From assembly GCA_021781775.1 (NCBI GenBank), contig JAJXWE010000112.1, forward strand, positions 1-6,196: a DNA stretch of 6,196 nucleotides, in the 5' to 3' direction. Below are positions 1 to 5,880 of the stretch, piece by piece (the first letter of the stretch is position 1; every line of letters starts with the position of its first letter). Below the pieces are notes generated by a model that made no database searches, was not told the DNA's origin, and saw only the letters and a program-made list of their open reading frames with translations. This stretch comes from Pseudomonadota bacterium. Its GTDB lineage: Bacteria > Pseudomonadota > Gammaproteobacteria > Steroidobacterales > Steroidobacteraceae. The position numbers and the translations under genes are program-made.

Positions 1-167
1 AGTACATCACGCCCGACGGCTTCGGCATCACCCCGGCCTGCCGGCGCTATCTCGAGCCGCTCATCGCCGGGGAGGCCTACCCGGTCTACCGCGCGGGCCT
101 GCCGGATTACGTGCGCATCAAGGGTGCGCCGGTGCGACGCAAGCTGAAGACGACATTCAAGATCTGA
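1..167 (+). CDS. pfp: PPi-dependent 6-phosphofructokinase, C-terminal fragment (5' end outside window)
   Basis: This is the last 54 complete codons of a gene that enters from the left and ends at TGA 165-167. The visible peptide runs from YITPDGFGITPACRRYLEPL through GLPDYVRIKGAPVRRKL to a basic end, KTTFKI. I recognise this as the tail of the long PPi-type phosphofructokinases, which reversibly phosphorylate fructose-6-phosphate in the cytoplasm with pyrophosphate instead of ATP. The active-site motifs that separate the PPi from the ATP type lie outside the window, so the donor specificity is inferred from this tail and from the neighbour. The next gene, 99 bases downstream on the same strand, is a membrane pyrophosphatase; a pfp-hppA pair that is co-transcribed is known in Methylococcus capsulatus. 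An ATP-dependent PfkA is the less likely alternative. Confidence 0.85.
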   Translation, partial: YITPDGFGITPACRRYLEPLIAGEAYPVYRAGLPDYVRIKGAPVRRKLKTTFKI

Positions 168-183
168 CGGTTTACCCGTGCAG

Positions 184-215
184 CGTCCGCGCGGCTGCCG
201 CGAGCCGTGCGGACG
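184..215 (+). promoter_or_regulatory. Strong intercistronic hairpin between pfp and hppA (attenuator, processing site or terminator)
   Basis: Bases 184-196 pair with 203-215 in a 13-bp GC-rich stem with one internal G-U pair (191 with 208) around a six-base loop, 197-202. The structure begins 17 bases after the pfp stop and ends 51 bases before the hppA start. No run of T follows it, so it is not a textbook intrinsic terminator. Possible roles are partial termination, an mRNA processing or stability element that sets different pfp and hppA levels, or a Rho-type end followed by a separate hppA promoter. I see no convincing -35/-10 pair between the hairpin and the hppA ribosome binding site; GATACT at 230-235 is the best -10-like string but lacks a -35. 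Confidence 0.55.
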
Positions 216-266
216 TCTCGCAGTTCGCGGATACTTCGGAGTTCCTTTTCAGGGGGAGACAGACTG

Positions 267-2327
267 ATGAGTGCCAATATGTGGCTGTGGGCGGCGATCG
301 CCGCCGGTGTGCTCGCCGTGCTCTACGGCGTGATCTCGACGATGGCGATCCTGCGCCTGCCGGCCGGCAATGCCCGCATGCAGGAGATCGCCGCGGCCAT
401 CCAGGCCGGGGCAAAGGCCTATCTGAACCGCCAGTACAGTACGATCTTCGCCGTCGGGATCGTGGTGTTCGTCGTCCTGGGGTACTTCCTCAACTGGGCC
501 ACGGCCGGCGGTTTCGCCATCGGCGCGCTGCTCTCCGGAGCGGCGGGCTACATCGGCATGAGCATCTCGGTACGCGCTAACGTGCGCACCGCCGAGGCGG
601 CCTCGCGCGGTCTCAACGCCGCCCTGTCGGTCGCGTTCCGCGGCGGATCGATCACCGGCATGCTGGTGGTCGGGCTCGGGCTGCTCGGCGTGGCCGGCTA
701 CTTCGCCGTCCTGCGTCATCTGATCGGGCAGGAGGCGGCGCTGCACGCGCTCGTCGGCCTCGCCTTCGGCGGCTCGCTCATCTCGATCTTCGCCCGGCTC
801 GGCGGCGGCATCTTCACCAAAGGTGCCGATGTGGGCGCGGACCTGGTCGGCAAAGTGGAAGCCGGCATCCCGGAGGATGATCCGCGCAACCCCGCGGTCA
901 TCGCCGACAACGTCGGGGACAACGTCGGGGACTGCGCCGGCATGGCCGCGGACCTGTTCGAGACCTACGCGGTCACCGTGGTCGCCACTATGCTGCTCGG
1001 CGGGCTGCTGTTTACCAACCAGAGTGCCGGCGCCGGACTCAACGCGGCGGTCTATCCGCTCGCCCTCGGCGCGATGTCGATCATTTCCTCGATCATCGGC
1101 ACGTTCTTCGTCTCCACGCGCGAGGGCGGCAAGATCATGAACGCCCTGTACAAGGGCGTGATCGTCGCCGGCCTCGTCTCGGCGGCCGGGTTCTACTTCA
1201 TCACGCAGGCGCTGATGCCGGCCGAGGGCATGGCGCTGTTCGGCTGTGCGCTGATCGGTCTCGGACTCACGACCGCGTTGATCGTGATCACCGAGTACTA
1301 CACCGCCACCGAGTACAGCCCGGTGCGCAAGGTGGCAGCCGCCTCGCAGACCGGACATGCGACCAACATCATCGCCGGTCTCGGCGTGTCGATGAAATCG
1401 ACCGCCTTGCCGGTGATCGCGGTGTGTCTGGCAATCTGGGGCTCGTACCGGCTGGGTGAGGTGCACGGCGTCGGCCTGTACGGCATTGCCGTCGCGGCCA
1501 CCGCCATGCTGTCCCTGACGGGCATGATCGTGGCGCTCGATGCCTACGGCCCGATCACCGACAACGCCGGTGGCATCGCCGAGATGGCCGGCCTGCCCAA
1601 GCAGGTGCGCGACATCACCGACCCGCTCGACGCCGTGGGCAACACTACCAAGGCCGTGACCAAGGGGTACGCGATCGGCTCGGCGGCGCTCGCCGCCCTG
1701 GTGCTGTTCGCCGATTACACGCACAACCTCGAGGCCGCGGGCAAGCTCGTCACCTTCTCACTGTCCGATCCGTCCGTGATCATCGGGCTGTTCATCGGTG
1801 GGCTCGTGCCGTATCTGTTCGGCGCGCTGGCCATGGAGGCAGTCGGACGCGCCGCCGGCTCGGTGGTGAACGAGGTACGGCGCCAGTTCCGCGAGATCAA
1901 GGGCATCATGGAGGGCACCAGCAAGCCCGATTATTCGCGCGCCGTCGACATGCTCACCCGCTCGGCGATCCGCGAGATGATCGTGCCCTCGCTGCTGCCG
2001 ATTCTCGTGCCGGTGGTACTGGTGGTGGTGATGAACTACCTGTTTGGAGCCGGCGCCGGCATCAAGGCCCTCGGCGGCCTGCTGATCGGCACCATCGTCA
2101 CGGGACTGTTCCTCGCGATATCGATGACCACCGGCGGCGGCGCCTGGGACAATGCCAAGAAGTACATCGAGGAAGGCAACTTCGGTGGCAAGGGCTCCGA
2201 GGCGCACAAGGCGGCGGTCACGGGCGATACGGTCGGCGATCCGTACAAGGACACAGCGGGCCCTGCGATCAACCCGCTCATCAAGATCATCAACATCGTC
2301 GCGCTGTTGATGATTCCGCTGCTCTGA
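267..2327 (+). CDS. hppA: K+-independent proton-translocating membrane pyrophosphatase (H+-PPase)
   Basis: This 686-residue integral membrane protein couples PPi hydrolysis to proton export; the family normally has about 16 membrane helices, and long hydrophobic segments recur throughout. The first helix covers about residues 4-27. The substrate/Mg motif DVGADLVGKVE is at 188-198 (D188, D192, K196, E198), followed by DNVGDNVGD at 214-222, DAYGPITDNAGG starting at 425, DNAKK at 628-632 and DTVGDPYKD at 654-662, all intact. GNTTK at 458-462 carries the lysine (K462) that marks K+-independent pumps; K+-dependent forms have alanine there. The ATG at 267 is chosen because AGGGGGAG (251-258) sits eight bases upstream and the N-terminus then opens directly into the first helix. 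An in-frame GTG at 207 would add 20 polar, basic residues and lies inside a hairpin. It follows pfp in the same direction, which suggests recycling or use of PPi from PPi-linked glycolysis and biosynthesis. Proton rather than Na+ transport is inferred from the K+-independent class. Confidence 0.97.
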   Translation: MSANMWLWAAIAAGVLAVLYGVISTMAILRLPAGNARMQEIAAAIQAGAKAYLNRQYSTIFAVGIVVFVVLGYFLNWATAGGFAIGALLSGAAGYIGMSISVRANVRTAEAASRGLNAALSVAFRGGSITGMLVVGLGLLGVAGYFAVLRHLIGQEAALHALVGLAFGGSLISIFARLGGGIFTKGADVGADLVGKVEAGIPEDDPRNPAVIADNVGDNVGDCAGMAADLFETYAVTVVATMLLGGLLFTNQSAGAGLNAAVYPLALGAMSIISSIIGTFFVSTREGGKIMNALYKGVIVAGLVSAAGFYFITQALMPAEGMALFGCALIGLGLTTALIVITEYYTATEYSPVRKVAAASQTGHATNIIAGLGVSMKSTALPVIAVCLAIWGSYRLGEVHGVGLYGIAVAATAMLSLTGMIVALDAYGPITDNAGGIAEMAGLPKQVRDITDPLDAVGNTTKAVTKGYAIGSAALAALVLFADYTHNLEAAGKLVTFSLSDPSVIIGLFIGGLVPYLFGALAMEAVGRAAGSVVNEVRRQFREIKGIMEGTSKPDYSRAVDMLTRSAIREMIVPSLLPILVPVVLVVVMNYLFGAGAGIKALGGLLIGTIVTGLFLAISMTTGGGAWDNAKKYIEEGNFGGKGSEAHKAAVTGDTVGDPYKDTAGPAINPLIKIINIVALLMIPLL

Positions 2328-2341
2328 GAATCCTCACCAAT

Positions 2342-2376
2342 CTGATCTGCGGCCGCGGCACGCGGCCGCAGATCAG
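2342..2376. terminator. Perfect 16-bp stem hairpin between convergent genes, probable bidirectional terminator
   Basis: Bases 2342-2357 are the exact reverse complement of 2361-2376, with a three-base GCA loop at 2358-2360. The stem starts 14 bases after the hppA stop and its far arm contains the TGA stop (2373-2375 on the minus strand) of the convergent small gene, so it can serve both 3' ends. Neither side has a clear T-run, so termination may rely on stem strength alone or on Rho, or the hairpin may act as a 3'-end stabiliser. Each arm also contains the self-complementary octamer GCGGCCGC (2349-2356 and 2362-2369), so alternative pairings are possible. Confidence 0.7.
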
Positions 2377-2672
2377 GCGCGACCAGCGCGCGTCTGAGTC
2401 AGCACGGCGCTGACCAAGCGATTGAGCCGTTCGCAGTACGCCGCGACCGGCGCGTCGGCTTCGGCCTGCTTGCCGATCAGCGCCTGGCGAATGTCCCCCA
2501 GGCGCCGCTCTATGCGATCGTCGACCGTCATCGAGCGACAGATCAGCGCGCTGACACAAGCGGAGATCTCCGCATCCAGCGTCCGCGCATCGCTGCCGGC
2601 AATCTCGACACCCGCGAGCTCGCTCGGACAGCCTGCGGCCAGATGTTCACACCAGAGACGGGCAAGCTGCAT
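2373..2672 (-). CDS. Small hypothetical protein, 99 aa, function unknown
   Basis: I do not recognise this protein. Support for it being real: the frame shows strong coding character with G/C-rich third positions, it is bounded by an upstream in-frame stop at 2700-2702, and its stop codon falls in the terminator-like hairpin shared with hppA. The product begins MQLARLWCEHLAAGCPSEL and is predicted soluble and mostly helical, with mixed charge, no signal peptide and no membrane segment. It has five cysteines (residues 8, 15, 39, 45 and 80), notable for such a short protein, but not in a standard zinc or Fe-S spacing. The ATG at 2670-2672 is the only usable early start; the ribosome binding site is weak (AGGGAC, complement of 2684-2689, about 11 bases away). 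A -10-like TATTAA lies at the complement of 2700-2705 with no good -35. A short plus-strand frame over the same bases (2422-2703) is serine/arginine-rich and looks like a shadow. Confidence 0.6.
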   Translation of the reverse strand: MQLARLWCEHLAAGCPSELAGVEIAGSDARTLDAEISACVSALICRSMTVDDRIERRLGDIRQALIGKQAEADAPVAAYCERLNRLVSAVLTQTRAGRA

Positions 2673-2780
2673 AGGCTTCTGGCGTCCCTGCCGCTCGTTT
2701 TAATAGGGAAATGGGCGCCCTTCATACCACGGTCGCAATCAACTTGCACCGGGCAATTCGCGGCCGGTTCCAGCACCTCA

Positions 2781-2798
2781 TGTTGGCCCGCGCCAACA
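2781..2798. repeat. Small inverted repeat (7-bp stem, CCGC loop)
   Basis: TGTTGGC at 2781-2787 is the exact reverse complement of GCCAACA at 2792-2798, with a four-base CCGC loop. It sits in the gap upstream of msrB and could be a protein-binding dyad or a small hairpin. No T-run follows, and no function can be assigned from the sequence. Confidence 0.4.
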
Positions 2799-2930
2799 CG
2801 CTGCCGCCGCGGACCGCACACCGCACCCTAAGCAATTGATGTTCAAGACACAATTCGCATGCCTCGTGCGTTGTATTTGCGACAAGTCCGAGGTGGCCCC
2901 TGCACGCGGTTCTCGCCGCTCGACGAATCG

Positions 2931-2945
2931 GTAACAGACTGTTAC
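2931..2945. promoter_or_regulatory. Perfect dyad upstream of msrB, operator-like
   Basis: GTAACA (2931-2936) and TGTTAC (2940-2945) form a perfect 6-bp inverted repeat around GAC, giving GTAACAGACTGTTAC. It lies 43 bases before the msrB start in an otherwise GC-rich stretch, which is typical of a binding site for a dimeric regulator. I do not recognise the consensus of a specific regulator, so the identity and direction of control are unknown. Confidence 0.4.
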
Positions 2946-2958
2946 TGTTGACTGGAGC

Positions 2959-2981
2959 CGGCGCCAAAAGCGCCGCGGAGG
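2959..2981 (+). promoter_or_regulatory. Leader hairpin abutting the msrB ribosome binding site
   Basis: CGGCGC (2959-2964) pairs with GCGCCG (2970-2975) around a CAAAA loop. One base later is a strong Shine-Dalgarno, GGAGG (2977-2981), seven bases before the TTG start at 2989. The Shine-Dalgarno decides this unusual start codon. The hairpin leaves it single-stranded but lies directly against it, so it could modulate ribosome access; this is inference. Confidence 0.5.
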
Positions 2982-2988
2982 TCAGCCC

Positions 2989-3393
2989 TTGCGATCAGAT
3001 GAACAGTTTCCGGTGAGCAAGACCTCGGAGGAATGGCGGCAGACGCTCACCGCCGAACAGTACCGCGTGTTGCGCCGCCACGGGACCGAGCGCGCCGGAA
3101 CCAGCGAGCTGAATTCCGAACAACGCACGGGCGTGTTCGTCTGCGCTGGCTGCAATCAGGAGCTGTTCTCGTCGGCGGCCAAGTTTGAAAGCGGCACGGG
3201 TTGGCCGAGCTTCTTCGCGCCATTACCGGCGGCGCTCGGCACGCGCGAGGACCGCGGCCTGCTCATGCGGCGCACCGAGGTGCACTGCGCGCGCTGCGGC
3301 GGGCACCTCGGCCACGTGTTCCCCGACGGGCCACAGCCCACCGGCCAGCGCTATTGTATCAACGGCGCTGCGCTGCGCTTCGAGCCACGTTAG
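2989..3393 (+). CDS. msrB: Peptide-methionine (R)-S-oxide reductase MsrB
   Basis: This 134-residue cytoplasmic enzyme reduces methionine-R-sulfoxide in oxidised proteins. The zinc site is formed by two CxxC pairs, C52/C55 (CAGC) and C100/C103 (CARC). The family core GWPSF is at 71-75, HLGHVFPDGPQPTGQRYC spans 106-123, and C123 in RYCIN is the catalytic cysteine with N125 after it. Oddities: the position that often holds the resolving cysteine in the SGCGWPSF motif is threonine here (T70), and the five cysteines are only the four zinc ligands plus C123. RYCIN is followed by GAA where SAS is common. The TTG start is preferred because GGAGG at 2977-2981 is well spaced and the frame is closed upstream at 2932-2934; an internal GTG at 3013 has no ribosome binding site. 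It stands alone on the plus strand, and its 3' end is 12 bases from the convergent GGDEF/EAL gene, with no terminator visible between. Confidence 0.95.
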   Translation: MRSDEQFPVSKTSEEWRQTLTAEQYRVLRRHGTERAGTSELNSEQRTGVFVCAGCNQELFSSAAKFESGTGWPSFFAPLPAALGTREDRGLLMRRTEVHCARCGGHLGHVFPDGPQPTGQRYCINGAALRFEPR

Positions 3394-3405
3394 AAACGCC
3401 CGCGC

Positions 3406-5700
3406 TCAGGCAGCAAGCGGCAGCGGCTTGGGGCGCGCGATGGCGTAGCCCTGCATGTAGTCGATCCCCATGCGTCGCGCCACCTCCAGCGCAGCGCTGT
3501 CCTCGACCTGCTCGGCGATCACCTTGAAGTTGAGCTTGCGCGCCAGGTCGATCATCGCGGTCACCATGGCCTGATTCACCGCGTCGCGCGCCAGGTTGCG
3601 CATGAACGAGCCGTCGATCTTCAGGTAGTCCATCGGCAAGGTCCGCAGGTTCGAGAACGAACCGAGGCCGGAACCGAAATCATCGAGTGCGAAGCGGCAG
3701 CCCATGCCGTGCAGCACGCCGACGAAACGTCGCGCATGTTCGATGCTGGCCACCACGGCCGATTCGCTGAGCTCGAAACACACCTGCGAGGGCGTGACGC
3801 CCGTGCTGTCCAGGCACTCGACCACGAACTCGAGGAAGTCTGGATCCGCGAGAGTCTGGCCGGAGATATTGATCGCGACGCAGCGGCGCGCCGGCACGGG
3901 GATCGCGCCGCGGCCGATCGCGGCAAGCGTTGTCTGCACGACCCAGCGATCGACCAGCCCCATCAGACGATAACGCTCGGCGGCGCGCACGAATTCCGAC
4001 GGCGGGATCTGCTCGTCGTCCTCGCCGCCGAGCCGCACGAATACTTCCATCGCGGGTCCGCCGTTGTCATCGCCATAGGCCGGCACGATCGGCTGCTGGT
4101 ACAGCTGGAAACTGTTCTCGCGCAGCGAGGTCTGCAGCTTCTGCAGCCAGTGGATCTCCCCGCTGTGGCGCGCGAGCGCCTCGTCGTGCGCCGAGTACAC
4201 GGCCACGCGGCCGGAGCCGCGCTTCTTCGCGACATAACAGGCCGAATCCGCAGCAACCAGCAACTCCTCGGGCGCGCCGCTGCTGCGGGAGATCTCCACC
4301 AGTCCGACCGAGACGCCGAGATTGAAGATCTTGTCGCGCCATACGAAACGATGCTCGGCGACCGCGCGGCACACGTCATCGGCGATCTGACGCGCCTTAT
4401 CGAGCGGACAGCCCATCAGCAGCAAGCCGAACTCGTCTCCGCCGAGCCGTGCAACCGTGTCGCTGTCGCGCACCGCGTCACGCAGCACCTTGGCGACCTC
4501 GCGCAGCACACCGTCGCCGGCGACGTGTCCGCTGGTGTCGTTCACCACCTTGAAGCGATCGAGATCCAGACAACACAACACGTGCTGGCTATCGCCGCGC
4601 TGCCCGCTCTCGACGGCCTCGTTCAGACGGCGCTCGAACTCGTGGCGGTTGACCAGCCCGGTGAGCGCGTCGTGGGTGGCCTGATAGGACATCTGCCGCG
4701 CGATGCCGCGCAGCTCGGACACGTCGTGCAGTAACACCAGCGCCCCGGACAGCTGCCCGCCGGAGCCGCGGATTGGCGAGGCCGACAGTTCGATCGAGCG
4801 CTCGCTGCCGTCGCTGCGGACCACGAGCAGCGCCCGGCGGCCGAGATTGACGGCGATACCGCTGCCGAGCGCCTGGCGCAGCGGCTCGGCGAGCAGGCGG
4901 CGCTCGCCCTCCTCGACCAGGTTCACCACATCCTCGAGCTTGCGCCCGAGCGCCGCCGCGGATGGCAGCGAAACCAGACGTTCCGCCGCGGCATTCAGGT
5001 AGGTGATTTCGCCGGCGCCATCGGTGGCCACGACTGCCTCGGAGAGCAGGTCGAGGGCGGCGAGCCGGCCAGCATCCAGCTCACCCGCGGCAGGCGCGGC
5101 ACTCGCCTCCTCGGGCAGGACCTCCATGCCCGTCAAGAGCAACGCCGGTCCGTTGTACTCAATGGGTGCGACCGCCAGTTCCAGCCGCAGCGGGCCGTCG
5201 GGCCCCGGCAGGTCCACCTCGTAGCGGTCTGCGGCGGCCTCGCCCGCCAGGTGGCGGCGGATGTTCTCGGCGAGCAGATCGGCATAGTCCGGCGCCACCA
5301 GGTCGGCCAGACGACGCCCGAGCAGTTCCCGCGGGTCGGTCCCGAGCAGCCCGGCAAAGCGCGCGTTCGCGTACACGATGACGTCCCGATGCACCAGCAC
5401 CGCCTGCTGCACCCGCGCCCCGAGCGTGATGAACTGGCGAAGCGACTCCGCGCTGCGCTCGTGCGGCACCGGGAGGCTCAGGCGCTGATTGAGTGCGCGG
5501 ACCAGCACCTCGAGCGGCTGCCCCGCGTCGGCGAGTTTCCATGTTCCTGCGACGGGGCGCTCGGGCGGGAGGGATTGAATCTGGCTGGCGAGCGCCTCGA
5601 GTGCCTGCCGCTCATGACGCCGGGAGCGTTCCGCGCGCAGCCACAGCACTGCGGCCACCAGTAGCGCCACTACAAGAAACAGGGCCCACAGGATCGACAT
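3406..5700 (-). CDS. Membrane-anchored PAS-PAS-GGDEF-EAL cyclic-di-GMP signalling protein
   Basis: A 764-residue protein predicted to make and/or degrade cyclic-di-GMP at the inner face of the cytoplasmic membrane. Order: one membrane helix (about 3-21), a basic stretch (R22-R31) that favours a cytoplasmic bulk, a helical linker, PAS domain 1 (about 86-195), PAS domain 2 (about 212-330), GGDEF (about 338-503) and EAL (about 515-760). The cyclase domain looks active: metal-binding D379 in LDLDRFK, N387, intact GGDEF at 420-424, and the inhibitory RxxD site R411-D414 exactly five residues before it. The EAL signature is EVF at 552-554, yet the usual catalytic set is present: E552, N611, E643, D673/D674 in DDFGSG, K694, E730 and Q750. 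It may thus be bifunctional. The PAS domains probably sense a ligand or redox cue; no cofactor-binding residue can be assigned. The ATG at 5700 has GAGGGAA (complement of 5711-5717) ten bases upstream and a TATAAT upstream of that. It is not in an operon with either neighbour. Confidence 0.95.
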   Translation of the reverse strand: MSILWALFLVVALLVAAVLWLRAERSRRHERQALEALASQIQSLPPERPVAGTWKLADAGQPLEVLVRALNQRLSLPVPHERSAESLRQFITLGARVQQAVLVHRDVIVYANARFAGLLGTDPRELLGRRLADLVAPDYADLLAENIRRHLAGEAAADRYEVDLPGPDGPLRLELAVAPIEYNGPALLLTGMEVLPEEASAAPAAGELDAGRLAALDLLSEAVVATDGAGEITYLNAAAERLVSLPSAAALGRKLEDVVNLVEEGERRLLAEPLRQALGSGIAVNLGRRALLVVRSDGSERSIELSASPIRGSGGQLSGALVLLHDVSELRGIARQMSYQATHDALTGLVNRHEFERRLNEAVESGQRGDSQHVLCCLDLDRFKVVNDTSGHVAGDGVLREVAKVLRDAVRDSDTVARLGGDEFGLLLMGCPLDKARQIADDVCRAVAEHRFVWRDKIFNLGVSVGLVEISRSSGAPEELLVAADSACYVAKKRGSGRVAVYSAHDEALARHSGEIHWLQKLQTSLRENSFQLYQQPIVPAYGDDNGGPAMEVFVRLGGEDDEQIPPSEFVRAAERYRLMGLVDRWVVQTTLAAIGRGAIPVPARRCVAINISGQTLADPDFLEFVVECLDSTGVTPSQVCFELSESAVVASIEHARRFVGVLHGMGCRFALDDFGSGLGSFSNLRTLPMDYLKIDGSFMRNLARDAVNQAMVTAMIDLARKLNFKVIAEQVEDSAALEVARRMGIDYMQGYAIARPKPLPLAA

Positions 5701-5752
5701 TCAGCTCAGCTTCCCTCGAGCGGCTGCGTCCAGGCTGCTGCGCGAATTATTC

Positions 5753-5758
5753 ATTATA
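5753..5758 (-). promoter_or_regulatory. Consensus -10 box for the GGDEF/EAL gene
   Basis: The complement of 5753-5758 reads TATAAT, a perfect sigma70-type -10 element, 52 bases upstream of the start codon at 5700. Transcription would start near 5745-5747, giving a leader of about 45 bases. The -35 side is weak: the nearest consensus-like string, TTGCGT, is only 13 bases from the -10, and the 16- to 18-base positions do not resemble TTGACA. The promoter may need an activator or be only moderately strong. Confidence 0.5.
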
Positions 5759-5846
5759 TCCGTGATGGGGAACGCAAACGTCCGGAGCATAGCGCAGGGG
5801 GGGCGGCGATCCAGCGCTATTTCACCATATCTCGTCGCAAATCGGC

Positions 5847-5875
5847 TTGGCAGGAGCGACGAAAACCCGTAATTT
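5847..5875 (+). promoter_or_regulatory. Candidate sigma70 promoter for the Pcm-like gene
   Basis: TTGGCA (5847-5852, five of six matches to TTGACA) is followed after exactly 17 bases by TAATTT (5870-5875, a poor -10). A start site near 5881-5883 would place the leader hairpin at the very 5' end of the mRNA. It lies in the gap shared with the divergent GGDEF/EAL gene. Confidence 0.35.
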
Positions 5876-5880
5876 GCGCC

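Larger units (their letters stand above)
2673..2988. other. Non-coding control region between the divergent small gene and msrB
   Basis: About 316 bases without a convincing gene. Frames crossing it (plus 2643-2831; minus 2543-2821 and 2722-2967) have poor composition, no ribosome binding site and no recognisable product. The region is locally more A/T-rich around 2695-2710 and 2830-2880, which suits promoters reading outward to both sides. It holds GGGCGCCC at 2713-2720, a 7-bp hairpin at 2781-2798, a weak TTGA/TCAA dyad at 2836-2846, the GTAACA/TGTTAC palindrome at 2931-2945 and the leader hairpin at 2959-2975. I could not assign a clear sigma70 promoter to msrB: TTGACT at 2948-2953 resembles a -35, but the bases about 17 positions downstream are GC-rich and hold no -10. 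Confidence 0.5.

Noticed and set aside
207..266. N-terminal extension of HppA from GTG 207
   Set aside because: It would add 20 polar, basic residues before a good membrane-protein start, the GTG lies in the stem of a hairpin, and the strong AGGGGGAG is placed for ATG 267.
906..932. Tandem 12-base repeat (two copies plus three bases)
   Set aside because: It encodes the conserved DNVGDNVGD motif of membrane pyrophosphatases, so it is protein-driven rather than a DNA repeat element.
249..1724. A 491-codon open frame on the minus strand, antisense to hppA
   Set aside because: It is rich in H, D, G, R and E with no recognisable domain, and exactly overlays the highly conserved hppA frame. Long antisense frames are expected in GC-rich genes with strong third-position bias.
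2948..2953. TTGACT as the -35 box of an msrB promoter
   Set aside because: The sequence 16-18 bases downstream is a GC-rich hairpin with no -10-like element.
2643..2967. Short open frames on both strands in the msrB upstream region (plus 2643-2831, minus 2722-2967 and 2543-2821)
   Set aside because: No ribosome binding site, atypical composition and no recognisable product; they overlap each other and the better-supported 2373-2672 gene.
3709..4734. A 341-codon open frame on the plus strand, antisense to the GGDEF/EAL gene
   Set aside because: Arg/His/Ala/Leu-rich with no domain or ribosome binding site; the opposite strand encodes intact GGDEF and EAL motifs through the same bases.
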